DNA of 64,000 bases, taken from assembly GCF_031598375.1 (NCBI RefSeq), contig NZ_CP123872.1:1116001-1180000 (forward strand), written 5' to 3'. The stretch comes from Temperatibacter marinus (lineage in GTDB: Bacteria; Pseudomonadota; Alphaproteobacteria; Sphingomonadales; Kordiimonadaceae). The notes under the pieces are model-generated. The model worked only from the letters and a program-made list of their open reading frames with translations. It was not told the origin of the DNA and did no database searches. The position numbers and the translations under genes were made by a program. This document shows positions 26,135 to 35,619 of the stretch, in pieces (position 1 is the stretch's first letter; every line of letters starts with the position of its first letter).

Positions 26135-27379
26135 ATGGCAATTTTGATGAAAAAGAGTGTTGGAATTGTTGGTGTGCTTTTGGTGCTGATTATGGCGCGC
26201 CCTAGTGCAGCTAGCGAGGTTCTCGAAGAGGTATTTGTTAAAGGAACACCTGTTGTTAACATTCGCTACCGTATGGAATCGGTTGATCAAGAAGGCATAG
26301 ACAGAAATGCTCTTGCATCAACACTGCGAACGAAGCTTGGCTATAAAACCGGTGCCTATAAAGGGTTTAGCGGCTATATCGAACTTGAAAATAGTTTCGT
26401 TATTGGTGCAGAGAAGTATAATGATACTCTGAATGGGAAAAGCCAATATCCAGTCGTCGCGGATCCTGCTTCAACAGAAATGAATCAGATTTATCTACAG
26501 TATAAAGGGGCCCAAGGACTTTGGGCGAGAGTTGGGCGTCAAGGGATCAATATAGGAACTCAGAGGTATGTCGGGACTGTTGGTTGGCGCCAGAATGATC
26601 AAACTTTTGATGCCGTTGGATTTGGTTATAAAAAAGCTAAGGTATCCGCCAGTTATTATTATGTTTGGAATGTGAACCGTATTTTTTCTAGTGATAGCCC
26701 TGTCGGTGATTTTAAGACAAAAACCCAAATTGCCAATGCTTCTTATAGCTTTTCTCCGCTCGTAAAAGCAGAGGTGAATGCCTTATTCATTGATTTAGAT
26801 ACAGATATTGCAAATGTGAACAGAGGATTATCTTCTAAAACTTATACAGTAGGTCTCTCAGGGGCTGGAGATTTCTCAAGCTCAGTGAAAGCTGGCTATG
26901 TCATTGAAGTTGGATCACAGTCTGACTATGCAACATCCCAATTTGAGTATAAAGCCAGCTATTCAAACATAGAATTTTTTGCAAAGTCCAACGGGGTGAC
27001 TGTCAAAATTGGCCAAGAGGTTCTGGGCAGCGATAACGGGAAATCTTTTGCGACACCGCTCGCAACGCTGCATAAATTTAATGGCTTTTCAGATAAATTT
27101 CTCAGCACCCCAGCATCAGGTTTGAAGGATCGATATGTCAAGATTGATTATATATTGTCGGCAAATTCAGGATGGTTAAAAGGGACCAAACTGATTGCGA
27201 CCTATCATGATTTTAAATCAGATGTAAATGAGATCGATTACGGCAGTGAGTGGAATTTTGTGGCGAATAAAAAGCTCTCTACTTCGTTTGGATTGAATCT
27301 CAAAGCAGCCTTTTATAATTCAAAGGGACACGCGACCGATACTACGAAACTTTGGGCGACGCTTTCTTATTCATTGTGA
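26135..27379 (+). CDS. Outer-membrane porin, alginate-export-like
   Basis: 414 residues with a signal peptide ending near ARPSAAS. The mature part shows alternating beta-strand pattern through to a C-terminal LWATLSYSL strand ending in a hydrophobic residue, as in outer-membrane barrels. The segment KYNDTLNGKSQYPVVADP and VGRQGINIGTQRYVGTVGWRQN resemble alginate-export-type porins of marine bacteria. It starts three bases after the chemoreceptor, so the two are co-transcribed. The substrate is unknown; the pairing suggests a nutrient that is both sensed and taken up. Confidence 0.75.
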   Translation: MAILMKKSVGIVGVLLVLIMARPSAASEVLEEVFVKGTPVVNIRYRMESVDQEGIDRNALASTLRTKLGYKTGAYKGFSGYIELENSFVIGAEKYNDTLNGKSQYPVVADPASTEMNQIYLQYKGAQGLWARVGRQGINIGTQRYVGTVGWRQNDQTFDAVGFGYKKAKVSASYYYVWNVNRIFSSDSPVGDFKTKTQIANASYSFSPLVKAEVNALFIDLDTDIANVNRGLSSKTYTVGLSGAGDFSSSVKAGYVIEVGSQSDYATSQFEYKASYSNIEFFAKSNGVTVKIGQEVLGSDNGKSFATPLATLHKFNGFSDKFLSTPASGLKDRYVKIDYILSANSGWLKGTKLIATYHDFKSDVNEIDYGSEWNFVANKKLSTSFGLNLKAAFYNSKGHATDTTKLWATLSYSL

Positions 27380-27807
27380 TCTGAAAATAGTGTCTGTGGT
27401 CCTTCGCCGCCATAAAAAGTAGCGAACAAATCAACGGCGAGTCCCATGCCAGCGCCGACAATCAGGATCCATGCAGTGTCTATCGTTGAGGCCCATTCTG
27501 AGCTCTGTGTCATGAGGGTTAGTTCATCTTCGATAAAGACATAGAAAGTAAGCATGAGACTGAATCCCATGAAAGGGCCTCGCACATACCATTGTAGAGG
27601 TTTTTTCAGGGAGGGAATCCAAACCATCACGCCCATCAACGCAACACAAGCACTTAAAGTATGAATAAGCAAGGCCGTCTTAAGCAGAAGGCCGTTTGAA
27701 AAGGGCTGAAAGAAATTTGGGAATAAGATCAGGCATAAGCCCGTGACACCCATACTATAAAGAAGGGCAATTATCTGTCGAGTGCGCATTGAAGGATAGT
27801 GAAGCAT
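27367..27807 (-). CDS. Polytopic membrane protein, paralog A
   Basis: 146 residues with about four hydrophobic helices. It resembles the neighbouring gene at 27830-28276: both share VA-MGV, P-LK-L-W--RG--MG, and a C-terminal G-x-GL-x-D--AT-YxGEG pattern. I do not recognise a family. It is 13 bases into the 3' end of the porin gene on the opposite strand. It follows paralog B after 22 bases, so the two are probably one transcript. Confidence 0.65.
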   Translation of the reverse strand: MLHYPSMRTRQIIALLYSMGVTGLCLILFPNFFQPFSNGLLLKTALLIHTLSACVALMGVMVWIPSLKKPLQWYVRGPFMGFSLMLTFYVFIEDELTLMTQSSEWASTIDTAWILIVGAGMGLAVDLFATFYGGEGPQTLFSDHNE

Positions 27808-27829
27808 AATTTACTCTTAACAGCTTAGG

Positions 27830-28276
27830 TTAAATCGCATCGCCTTTTTGATCGGCGAGGGCACAGGCAGCGCCTTCACCAGCATAGCGTGTGGCAAGAT
27901 AGTCTATGAGGAGTCCAAAGACAGCGCCTTCAAGGAGAAGCCAATAGGGGGAGGTTAGACCAATATCCATTGTCGTAAAAATTCGGGTGACCACATCTGG
28001 AGCAAAAAGGACAAGGAGGAAATTCATCCAAACACCCATAAGTGTGCCCCTAAACCACCATGGTAGTGAAAGTTTGAGCAAAGGATGATAGGTATAAACG
28101 CCCATCATAGCGACAATCGCTCCTAGAGTTGTATACCAGAGGACAAACCCCACTTGAAAACGCATCGCGATCGTTGGGTCTAGCATCAGATAAGCAAGTG
28201 TGCCAATCAATCCAAAGAGAAACCCTAAAGATTTGCCGATAATGATTCGTTTCATTAAAGATGAGGTTTTTGTCAT
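27830..28276 (-). CDS. Polytopic membrane protein, paralog B
   Basis: 148 residues from the ATG at 28276, with GGAGGG four bases upstream. About four hydrophobic helices, a WWFRGTLMG motif and the C-terminal IDYLATRYAGEG, shared in form with paralog A. In-frame sequence upstream of this ATG is not hydrophobic and is probably not coding. Divergent from the PAS_5 gene at 28554 with 277 bases of AT-rich DNA between. Unknown function. Confidence 0.65.
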   Translation of the reverse strand: MTKTSSLMKRIIIGKSLGFLFGLIGTLAYLMLDPTIAMRFQVGFVLWYTTLGAIVAMMGVYTYHPLLKLSLPWWFRGTLMGVWMNFLLVLFAPDVVTRIFTTMDIGLTSPYWLLLEGAVFGLLIDYLATRYAGEGAACALADQKGDAI

Positions 28277-28553
28277 CTGTCCCTCCACAAGCATGATGAT
28301 GGGGTGGAGTGTAGCCGAAAAGTAGAGAAGAGACAATTTTTCATCGAATGAGGTTAAAAAAACAGTATACCCGATTTTATTAATTAAAATTTTATACTTT
28401 TGGTGAATTTTAAGGGCATTGATTGTATAAGATTCATCAAAATAATCCCCTTGCTGTGTTTTAAGAGTGGTTGAGGGATTGTGTGAAAGTAAAGAGTAAT
28501 AAGATCGGCTTGTCCAAAGTTTCGGCAAGGTGTTCATGTGTTTGGAGTATACT

Positions 28554-29126
28554 ATGGGTGATGTGGCAACAATTGTCCGATCATGGCATGATAAAATCAA
28601 CGAGAAAGATTTACCATGTCGATCAACATTTAGTCCTATGAAAATGGGACGTTTTCTTGGATATACATATATCCTTGAGCAAAATGACGAAGGAATTTTC
28701 TTTCGTCTGGCAGGGTCTGATCTAGAGACAATCTGGGGACAGAGTCTTGCTAGCGAAAATATAACAGCTCTTCTGTCCAGTATTGAAAGCTATAATATAT
28801 ATCATGGGCTGATCAAATATGCTTTCGATCAAAAGATTGGATTGATTTTCACTGGGTTGTTGAAAGACAAGCATTCAAATTTTAGATCTATTGAAGAAGT
28901 TGTGCTTCCTTATGATAAAAAGGGCAGGACTGAGATGATTGGCGTTCAATTTGTGGGAAATGGGAAGTCCGGCCTGACATCCTTTTCAGAGAATGCTTAT
29001 ATTATTACAAATATAAAAATGATCGTTCCGTCAGGCATGCAAGAAACGCGGGCGCTTCCCTTAGAATTAGAAGATTTGATTAAGTCGCGAAGCATTCCCA
29101 TTGAGATTGCTGAGAAAGAAATGTGA
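28554..29126 (+). CDS. PAS_5-type domain protein
   Basis: About 190 residues from the ATG at 28554 (GGAG six bases upstream). The sequence has IVRSWHDKINEKDLPCRSTFSPMKMGRF followed by LGYTYILEQNDEGIFFRLAGSDLETIWG, the PAS_5 pattern. A terminator follows. It is divergent from the tandem membrane paralogs, which may be regulated with it. Unknown signal. Confidence 0.7.
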   Translation: MGDVATIVRSWHDKINEKDLPCRSTFSPMKMGRFLGYTYILEQNDEGIFFRLAGSDLETIWGQSLASENITALLSSIESYNIYHGLIKYAFDQKIGLIFTGLLKDKHSNFRSIEEVVLPYDKKGRTEMIGVQFVGNGKSGLTSFSENAYIITNIKMIVPSGMQETRALPLELEDLIKSRSIPIEIAEKEM

Positions 29127-29130
29127 CCAT

Positions 29131-29163
29131 AAAAAAGGCCTGACAGTAAGTTCAGGCCTTTTT
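29131..29163. terminator. Bidirectional terminator between PAS_5 gene and sufA
   Basis: AAAAAGGCCTGA pairs with TCAGGCCTTTTT across an eight-base loop. It serves the PAS_5 gene and the leftward suf operon. Confidence 0.9.
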
Positions 29164-29185
29164 AGATTTTATTGGGATTTATCAG

Positions 29186-29515
29186 TTAAACCATAAAGCT
29201 TTCACCGCATCCACATCTGCCTTTTTCGTTAGGGTTTGTAAAGGTAAAGCCTGTAGAGAACATGCTGTCTTCCCAACCAATTTCGGTGCCAAATAAATGC
29301 AGCAGTGCTGTGCGGGGAACAAACAGGCTAAACCCTGCGTCGGTTTCTATAACCTCGTCTGTAGGATCCGCTTTTGTGACATAATCAATATCATAGCCTA
29401 GACCAGAGCAGCCTTTAACGGCTGTACCAAGGCGAATGCCAATCGCGTCTGGTTGTTTTGCCATAAGAGCACGCATATGATCAATTGCTTCAGGTTTTAC
29501 AGTGATAACAGACAT
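29186..29515 (-). CDS. sufA: Iron-sulfur assembly A-type carrier
   Basis: 109 residues. The three conserved cysteines of A-type carriers are present: C36 in KGCSG and C101, C103 in RCGCGES. It delivers Fe-S clusters to apo-proteins. It is the last gene of the suf operon, 17 bases after sufT. Start ATG is followed by SVITVKPEAIDHM. Confidence 0.94.
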   Translation of the reverse strand: MSVITVKPEAIDHMRALMAKQPDAIGIRLGTAVKGCSGLGYDIDYVTKADPTDEVIETDAGFSLFVPRTALLHLFGTEIGWEDSMFSTGFTFTNPNEKGRCGCGESFMV

Positions 29516-29532
29516 TCTACTTCTCCGAATCT

Positions 29533-30075
29533 TTATAAGAGACCTAATTCTAGGCGCGCTTCGTCACTCATTAAGGACATATCCCAGGCCGGTTCCCAGA
29601 CAAGTTGGACACCACAGTCTTTAACGCCTTTGACAGATTTTACCTTCATTTCCACTTCGCCAGGCATGGTTTCGGCTACGGGGCAATGGGGTGTGGTGAG
29701 TGTCATAACGATATCGACGGAGAAATCACCGGCTACATTCACTTCGTAAATGAGACCCATTTCGTATATATTCACTGGAATTTCAGGGTCGTAAATTTCA
29801 CGCAGAGCTTCAACGATTGTGCGCTTCAATGCGTCAGCATTTTCTGGCATCGGACGATCGTCAACAAGAGGCGCAGTGTCTGCCTCGTCATCTGATCCCG
29901 TGTCTGCCGCTTCTTCTTCCGTATTCTTTTCCATAAACCGGTTCAGAAAATAACTATCTCTGGTCTGGTCATAGGCATCAGGATCCACAACAGGACGCTC
30001 ACTGGTTTCAGCTGTCTGATTGTCGGTTTCTGCAGGACGACTTAAGTCCAATATATCTCTTTCGCGATTTGTCAT
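29533..30075 (-). CDS. sufT: SUF-associated MIP18/DUF59 protein SufT
   Basis: 180 residues: an acidic, variable N-terminal ~80 residues, then a DUF59/MIP18 domain with IYDPEIPVNIYEMGLIYEV and TTPHCPVAETMPG. SufT proteins act in Fe-S cluster maturation or delivery. The start overlaps the sufS stop as TAATG, so translation is coupled. The acidic leader is longer than in many relatives but does not change the domain call. Confidence 0.9.
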   Translation of the reverse strand: MTNRERDILDLSRPAETDNQTAETSERPVVDPDAYDQTRDSYFLNRFMEKNTEEEAADTGSDDEADTAPLVDDRPMPENADALKRTIVEALREIYDPEIPVNIYEMGLIYEVNVAGDFSVDIVMTLTTPHCPVAETMPGEVEMKVKSVKGVKDCGVQLVWEPAWDMSLMSDEARLELGLL

Positions 30076-31319
30076 TAGCCAAATAAATCCATTACTTTTT
30101 GTAGGCCCGCTATGAAGCGATCTACATCTTCTTTTGTATTATATATACCAAAACTTGCTCTGACAGTGCCAGGAATTTCAAAAAAATCCATAGCGGGCTG
30201 TGCACAGTGATGTCCCGCGCGAACCGCAACTCCTTGGCGATCTAAAATTGTGCCAATATCATGGGGATGTGCAGTTTCCATGACAAAACTTATCAGAGCA
30301 GTTTTGTGAGCGCTTGTTCCAATGAAACGCACGCTATTCAGGCCAGCCATTTTCTCCATAGCATAGTCTCGTAACATGTCTTCATGAGCTTGAATGGCTT
30401 CATACCCAATATCCAACAGGTAATCAATGGCAGCGCCCATTGCAATACCCCCTGCAATATTGGGCGTGCCAGCTTCAAACTTGTAGGGCAAATCATTCCA
30501 TGTACTGCCTTCAAATGAAACCGTGGAAATCATATCGCCGCCGCCGTGCCACGGGGGCATCGCATCCAGCAATGCTTCTTTGCCGTAAAGAATGCCAACG
30601 CCCGTTGGGCCATACATTTTATGGGCTGAAAAAACATAGAAATCTGCATCAAGCGCTTGTACATCAATTTGCATATGGGGCGCTGCTTGGCACCCATCAA
30701 TGAGGGTTAGAGCGCCGTGTGCGTGGGCAAGGTCAATGATCTCTTTCACTGGGTTAATTGTCCCCACGCTATTTGAGATATGGCCTACAGCAACCATTTT
30801 TGTCTTATCTGAGAGCAGGCGACGATAAGCATCCATATCAAGTGTCGCTGTTTCGTCCACAGGAATGACTTTAATGACAGCCCCTTTTTCAGCTGCCAAA
30901 ATCTGCCATGGAACAATATTAGAATGATGTTCTATGGTAGTAAGAATAATCTCGTCCCCAGCTTGAAGGGTAGACCTACCCCAGGCCTGAGAGACCAAAT
31001 TTATACCTTCTGTCGCACCACGTACAAAAATACACTCCTTATGACTAGACGCATTAATAAATTTCTGTACTTTAAGGCGTGTTTCCTCATAGGCTTCCGT
31101 AGCATCTTGAGAGAATTTATACACCCCCCGGTGGATATTTGCATAGGTGGTTTCATAGACAGCTTTTTCTGCTTCTATAACCACAGATGGTTTTTGCGCG
31201 CTTGCTGCACTGTCCAAGAAAGTCAATGGTTTGCCATAAACAGTTTGCTCAAAAATAGGGAAATCTTTCCGAATTTTTTCTGCATCAAGACGAGGGGCTG
31301 ATTCTTCAGTAACTGTCAT
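30075..31319 (-). CDS. sufS: Cysteine desulfurase SufS
   Basis: 414 residues, PLP enzyme of the class-II desulfurase type. The PLP lysine is K234 in SAHKMYGPTG, and the catalytic cysteine is C372 in RAGHHCAQP. FLDSAASAQKP at the N-terminus is typical. It supplies sulfur to SufBCD. It begins one base after sufD and overlaps sufT. No SufE gene lies in the cluster. Confidence 0.96.
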   Translation of the reverse strand: MTVTEESAPRLDAEKIRKDFPIFEQTVYGKPLTFLDSAASAQKPSVVIEAEKAVYETTYANIHRGVYKFSQDATEAYEETRLKVQKFINASSHKECIFVRGATEGINLVSQAWGRSTLQAGDEIILTTIEHHSNIVPWQILAAEKGAVIKVIPVDETATLDMDAYRRLLSDKTKMVAVGHISNSVGTINPVKEIIDLAHAHGALTLIDGCQAAPHMQIDVQALDADFYVFSAHKMYGPTGVGILYGKEALLDAMPPWHGGGDMISTVSFEGSTWNDLPYKFEAGTPNIAGGIAMGAAIDYLLDIGYEAIQAHEDMLRDYAMEKMAGLNSVRFIGTSAHKTALISFVMETAHPHDIGTILDRQGVAVRAGHHCAQPAMDFFEIPGTVRASFGIYNTKEDVDRFIAGLQKVMDLFG

Positions 31320-31320
31320 G

Positions 31321-32595
31321 TTATGCCTCGCGTCTTGCTGACATCCAGTTGAGGATGCGGTCGTTAATCATGTCGCGCATCTCAGCATCTTCTACAAACT
31401 CTAAAGCGTCTGCGGCAAAGGCCTCGACCAATATCTGACGGGCACTGGCTGGATCAATACCGCGAGAAACAAGATAGAAATAGGCCTTTTCGTCGAGCTC
31501 TCCGACCGTTGCTCCGTGTGAGCATTTTACGTCATCGGCATAAATCTCAAGCTCAGGTTTGGCATTGGCCTCGGCTGTTCTATCTAAAAGAAGAGCACGA
31601 CAGCTCTGATCGGCCAATGTTTTTTGGGCGTCTACTGCGACGGTTACTTTACCCTGAAAGGCTGATTTTCCCTTTTTATCAAGAACAGCTCTAAAAATTT
31701 GATCACTCACAGCGTTGGGTACTGTGTGATCAACATGGGTGCGAATGTCCAATGTTTGACCGGCAGCTGCGAGATTGGCGCCGTCTATGCGAACATCTGC
31801 TTCTTCGCTTAATACTCGAACATGATGTTCCATGCGGCCATAAAGAGCGCCTGTTTGAAGGTTAAAGCCTTGATAGCGTGCTTCCGCGCCGCAGTCTACA
31901 TAGACACTGCTGGTGTGGGTCGCATTTGGCCCCTCTTCTTGCAATTTATAATGTGTTAATTTTGTGCCTTCACTCAGCCGTGATTGCATAACAGTATTTG
32001 TCCAATAATCAGCATCATCCCCAATGAAGCGCTCAATGATCGTTGCTTCAGCATGCTCACCCATTTGCACAAGAAGGCGGGTTTGAAGGCTTTGCTCAGA
32101 GGCTGCAGAAGCCACATGAAGAATTTCGATGGGTGCTTCCAGTTTTGTTCCAGCCTTTACGGTCAGAACATAACCAGCATTCATCAGAGCAGCATTCAAA
32201 TGGACAAGCGCGCCATCGCCCATCTCAAGAGATACTGTGCGATCTTCCTCATTGGCCGCGAAGTGGTTGTTCAGATGGGTCATCGTTAAACCTGTCTGAG
32301 AGTCGGGCATTTTGCTATGGTCTTCGCTCAGGGATCCGTTCACAAAGACAAGCGTCGCACTTGCTTCGTTTATAAGCAAGTCCGGTTGATCAATGGTAAC
32401 AGCCATGGGAAGGCCATATGCCTTTTCCCGTATTGCTTTTAAGTTACTATAACGCCAGTCTTCATGGCGATGCGTGGGAATGCCATACTTTTTAGCTTGA
32501 TGAAAGACTTCTCGCTTGAGCGTGTCCACAACTTCACTGGCCCCTTCGCGGGCTTTGAGTTGTTCTTCGTAAATATCAAAAATTGCGTTTGTCAT
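31321..32595 (-). CDS. sufD: Fe-S cluster assembly protein SufD
   Basis: 424 residues. SufD belongs to the SufB/SufD beta-helix scaffold family. C-terminal ADDVKCSHGATVGELDEKAYFYLVSRGI is the diagnostic region, and RFIGDDADYWTN lies in the middle. It forms SufBC2D with the adjacent genes. One base separates its stop from sufS. Confidence 0.93.
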   Translation of the reverse strand: MTNAIFDIYEEQLKAREGASEVVDTLKREVFHQAKKYGIPTHRHEDWRYSNLKAIREKAYGLPMAVTIDQPDLLINEASATLVFVNGSLSEDHSKMPDSQTGLTMTHLNNHFAANEEDRTVSLEMGDGALVHLNAALMNAGYVLTVKAGTKLEAPIEILHVASAASEQSLQTRLLVQMGEHAEATIIERFIGDDADYWTNTVMQSRLSEGTKLTHYKLQEEGPNATHTSSVYVDCGAEARYQGFNLQTGALYGRMEHHVRVLSEEADVRIDGANLAAAGQTLDIRTHVDHTVPNAVSDQIFRAVLDKKGKSAFQGKVTVAVDAQKTLADQSCRALLLDRTAEANAKPELEIYADDVKCSHGATVGELDEKAYFYLVSRGIDPASARQILVEAFAADALEFVEDAEMRDMINDRILNWMSARREA

Positions 32596-32613
32596 ATGTG
32601 TTATCCACCGGCT

Positions 32614-33357
32614 TTATGCAACGTCTGCATAGCCCTTCTCTTCCAATTCCAAAGCGAGTTCTGGTCCACCGGATTTTACAATCCGACCACCAGCAAGTAC
32701 ATGAATAACGTCAGGCTTTACGTAATCAAGAAGACGTTGATAATGGGTGATCAACAGAATAGATGTGTCACTGCGGCGTTGACGGTTAATGCCTTCAGAG
32801 ACAATTCTTAGGGCGTCAATATCAAGGCCAGAGTCTGTTTCATCAAGAACGGCAAGTTTTGGATCAAGGATAGACATTTGAAGCATTTCATTACGCTTCT
32901 TCTCTCCGCCTGAGAATCCGACATTCACAAAGCGCTTGAGCATTTCCATATCCATTTGAAGTTCGTTCGCTTTCGCTCGGACAAGTTTCATGAATTCTGC
33001 TGCAGACATATCTTCTTTACCCTGATAGCCGCGGATACTGTTCAAGGCAGTGCGCATGAAATTGAGGTTCGAAACGCCTGGAATTTCCACAGGATATTGA
33101 AAGCCAAGAAAAATGCCTTCTCCGACACGCTCGTGGGGCTCAAGATCCAGCAGGTCTTTTCCATTGAATGTAATCGATCCAGATGTCACTTCATAATCAT
33201 CGCGCCCAGCGATGGTAGAGGATAGGGTTGATTTTCCTGCCCCATTTGGGCCCATGATGGCATGCACTTCACCGGCTTTAATTTCTAGGTTCAAGCCTTT
33301 GATAATTTCAGTCCCGTTTTCTTCAACGGCAACATGGAGATTTTCAATTTTAATCAT
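32614..33357 (-). CDS. sufC: Fe-S assembly ATPase SufC
   Basis: 247-residue ABC-type ATPase. Walker A GPNGAGKST at 36-44, signature VGFSGGEKKRNEM and Walker B-region AVLDETDSGLDIDA are all intact. It drives the SufB-SufD scaffold. It lies nine bases after sufB and 18 before sufD. Confidence 0.97.
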   Translation of the reverse strand: MIKIENLHVAVEENGTEIIKGLNLEIKAGEVHAIMGPNGAGKSTLSSTIAGRDDYEVTSGSITFNGKDLLDLEPHERVGEGIFLGFQYPVEIPGVSNLNFMRTALNSIRGYQGKEDMSAAEFMKLVRAKANELQMDMEMLKRFVNVGFSGGEKKRNEMLQMSILDPKLAVLDETDSGLDIDALRIVSEGINRQRRSDTSILLITHYQRLLDYVKPDVIHVLAGGRIVKSGGPELALELEEKGYADVA

Positions 33358-33365
33358 AATAAGTC

Positions 33366-34835
33366 CTATCCAACACTGCCTTCTAGGCTAATGCCCAGCA
33401 GCTTTTGTGCTTCAACTGCGAATTCCATCGGCAGATGTTGCATTACTTCTTTACAAAATCCATTCACGATCATCGCGACCGCTTCTTCTTCATCCAAACC
33501 CCGTGATCGGCAATAGAACATTTGATCTTCAGAGATCTTAGAGGTGGTTGCCTCATGCTCGATTTGTGCTGTCGGGTTTTTCACTTCAATATAAGGGACT
33601 GTGTGAGCCCCTGATGTTGAAGAGACAAGCAAACTATCACATTGGGTATAATTTCTAACATTGTCAGCACCCGCCATAACTTTCACCAATCCGCGGTAGG
33701 TGTTTTGGCTTTTCCCGGCAGATATTCCCTTGGAGATAATAGTGGATCGACTGCCTTTGCCTTGGTGTATCATTTTTGTTCCTGTGTCAGCCTGTTGATA
33801 GTTATTGGTCACAGCCACAGAATAAAATTCACCGACACTATTTTCTCCAGCTAGGATACAGCTTGGGTATTTCCATGTGACCGCAGATCCTGTTTCAACT
33901 TGCGTCCAACTGATCTTACTATTCTTGCCTTTACAGATGCCGCGCTTGGTTACAAAATTATAAATACCACCCTTCCCGTCTTTATCACCGGGATACCAGT
34001 TTTGAACTGTCGAATATTTAATTTCAGCATCACCTAAGGCGACAAGTTCTACCACTGCGGCATGAAGTTGATTTTCATCGCGCTGAGGAGCAGTACAGCC
34101 CTCAAGGTATGAAACGTATGAGCCTTCGTCAGCAATAATTAACGTACGCTCAAATTGGCCTGTATTTTCAGCATTAATTCTGAAATAGGTGGACAGCTCC
34201 ATGGGACAACGCACCCCCTTTGGAATATAGACAAAAGTCCCGTCTGTGAAGACAGCGCAGTTTAAAGCAGCAAAGTAGTTATCTCGGACAGGCACAACAG
34301 TTGCGAGATATTTTTTGATCATATCAGGATATTCTTTGATGGCTTCAGAGATAGACATAAAGATGACCCCGGCTTTTGTAAGCTCTTCTCTGAAGGTTGT
34401 CGCAACAGAAACACTATCAAAGACCGCATCGACAGCTACTTTCCGAGCGCCTTCCACTCCAGCGAGGACTTTTTGTTCCTCTAGGGGAATGCCAAGCTTG
34501 GCATATGTCTCTAACAAATAGGGATCTACCTCATCCAGAGATTTAGGCTTATCCGCTGTTTTCGGCGCCGCAAAATAGTAGGCATCCTGATAGTCAATTG
34601 GCGGATAATTCAGCTTTGCCCAATCAGGATCTTCCATCTTGAGCCATTTTTGATAGGCATCCAGGCGCCATTCAAGCATCCACTCTGGCTCATCTTTTTT
34701 TGCAGAAATAAATCGAATGATATCTTCATTCAGCCCTTTTGGGGCGAACTCTTGTTCGATATCTGTCACAAAGCCATGCTTATATTCGCCTGTGACTTCT
34801 TCGACCTGCTTGCGGGCTTCAGCGGTGCCTGCCAT
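33366..34835 (-). CDS. sufB: Fe-S cluster assembly scaffold SufB
   Basis: 489 residues, normal for SufB. FEREL-type early region, [22 protein letters not shown], and the C-terminal [24 protein letters not shown] are all diagnostic; the late CRSRG segment holds the functional area. AAGGAG stands before the ATG. The gene is 57 bases downstream of the Rrf2 regulator. Confidence 0.96.
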   Translation of the reverse strand: MAGTAEARKQVEEVTGEYKHGFVTDIEQEFAPKGLNEDIIRFISAKKDEPEWMLEWRLDAYQKWLKMEDPDWAKLNYPPIDYQDAYYFAAPKTADKPKSLDEVDPYLLETYAKLGIPLEEQKVLAGVEGARKVAVDAVFDSVSVATTFREELTKAGVIFMSISEAIKEYPDMIKKYLATVVPVRDNYFAALNCAVFTDGTFVYIPKGVRCPMELSTYFRINAENTGQFERTLIIADEGSYVSYLEGCTAPQRDENQLHAAVVELVALGDAEIKYSTVQNWYPGDKDGKGGIYNFVTKRGICKGKNSKISWTQVETGSAVTWKYPSCILAGENSVGEFYSVAVTNNYQQADTGTKMIHQGKGSRSTIISKGISAGKSQNTYRGLVKVMAGADNVRNYTQCDSLLVSSTSGAHTVPYIEVKNPTAQIEHEATTSKISEDQMFYCRSRGLDEEEAVAMIVNGFCKEVMQHLPMEFAVEAQKLLGISLEGSVG

Positions 34836-34892
34836 ATTCTGTACTCCTTACCTGAGAACGCCTCTACGGCGAGTTCGCTCTGCTTTCCGAGA

Positions 34893-35360
34893 TTACTCTG
34901 CGGCGGTTTCCATGGTTTCATCCAGTAGCGCGTTTAAAGCGAGACCAGCTTTTGGGGTTTCGATTGATGCGAGAGAGATTTTATCAAGACCTTCTCTAAT
35001 CGTTTGATTAATCATAACCCAGTGAGGGCGCATGCCGCACATCTCTTCATAGCTGCAATCATGCTTTGTCGTACTGACACAGTGAGTTAGAGAGATTGGA
35101 CCATCAATAGCTTCAATAATATCGGTCATTGAAATTTCGTCTTTCGAGCGCGCCAGTGTAAATCCACCTTTTAACCCACGGGTAGAGATTAACAGATCAG
35201 CTTTGCCTAAAAGATTCAAAATCTTTGAAACAGTTGTGGCAGGAATTTTTGTGACATTACTCAATCCTTGCGCACTATAGAGATTTTTTTCTTCAAAGCC
35301 TTTAGCGATTTCGGCCATCAATAAGACAGCATAATCCGCTAAATTGGTTAACCTGATCAT
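34893..35360 (-). CDS. Rrf2-family SUF regulator (IscR-like)
   Basis: 155 residues from the ATG at 35360, which has AGGAG at ideal spacing; upstream in-frame residues are not family-like. The N-terminal winged helix begins MIRLTNLADYAVLLM. Three cysteines at 94, 102 and 108 (HC, DC, EMC) match the [2Fe-2S]-binding pattern of IscR-like proteins. It heads the suf operon and probably senses Fe-S supply. Confidence 0.92.
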   Translation of the reverse strand: MIRLTNLADYAVLLMAEIAKGFEEKNLYSAQGLSNVTKIPATTVSKILNLLGKADLLISTRGLKGGFTLARSKDEISMTDIIEAIDGPISLTHCVSTTKHDCSYEEMCGMRPHWVMINQTIREGLDKISLASIETPKAGLALNALLDETMETAAE

Positions 35361-35477
35361 CTTTAACTCCTGCACACCTAAAATAGTAAGTCTGGATTCA
35401 TGGGCCATTATTTACTTTAGGCATTAGCTTTTCTATAGTCGACCTACTCATCCAGCGATGCGGAAGGGTAGTTTATT

Positions 35478-35502
35478 ATATATGACTATTTTGGTAAAGT
35501 TT
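35478..35502. promoter_or_regulatory. Possible Rrf2/IscR-type operator upstream of the suf operon
   Basis: ATATATGACTATTTTGGTA plus AAGTTT matches the E. coli type-1 IscR consensus well in the left half (GACTATTTT) but poorly in the right half. It lies about 120 bases before the regulator's start codon. Low-confidence operator call. Confidence 0.35.
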
Positions 35503-35619
35503 AACTAGTGTGGCTTAACCGACTTGTCAACCATTCAAAGTAGATATCTGAAGATTGAGGGCGATTCTGTCGCTTAGATAGACTAAACTGCAGGCGGACT
35601 CAATAAAAAGGACAAAAAA

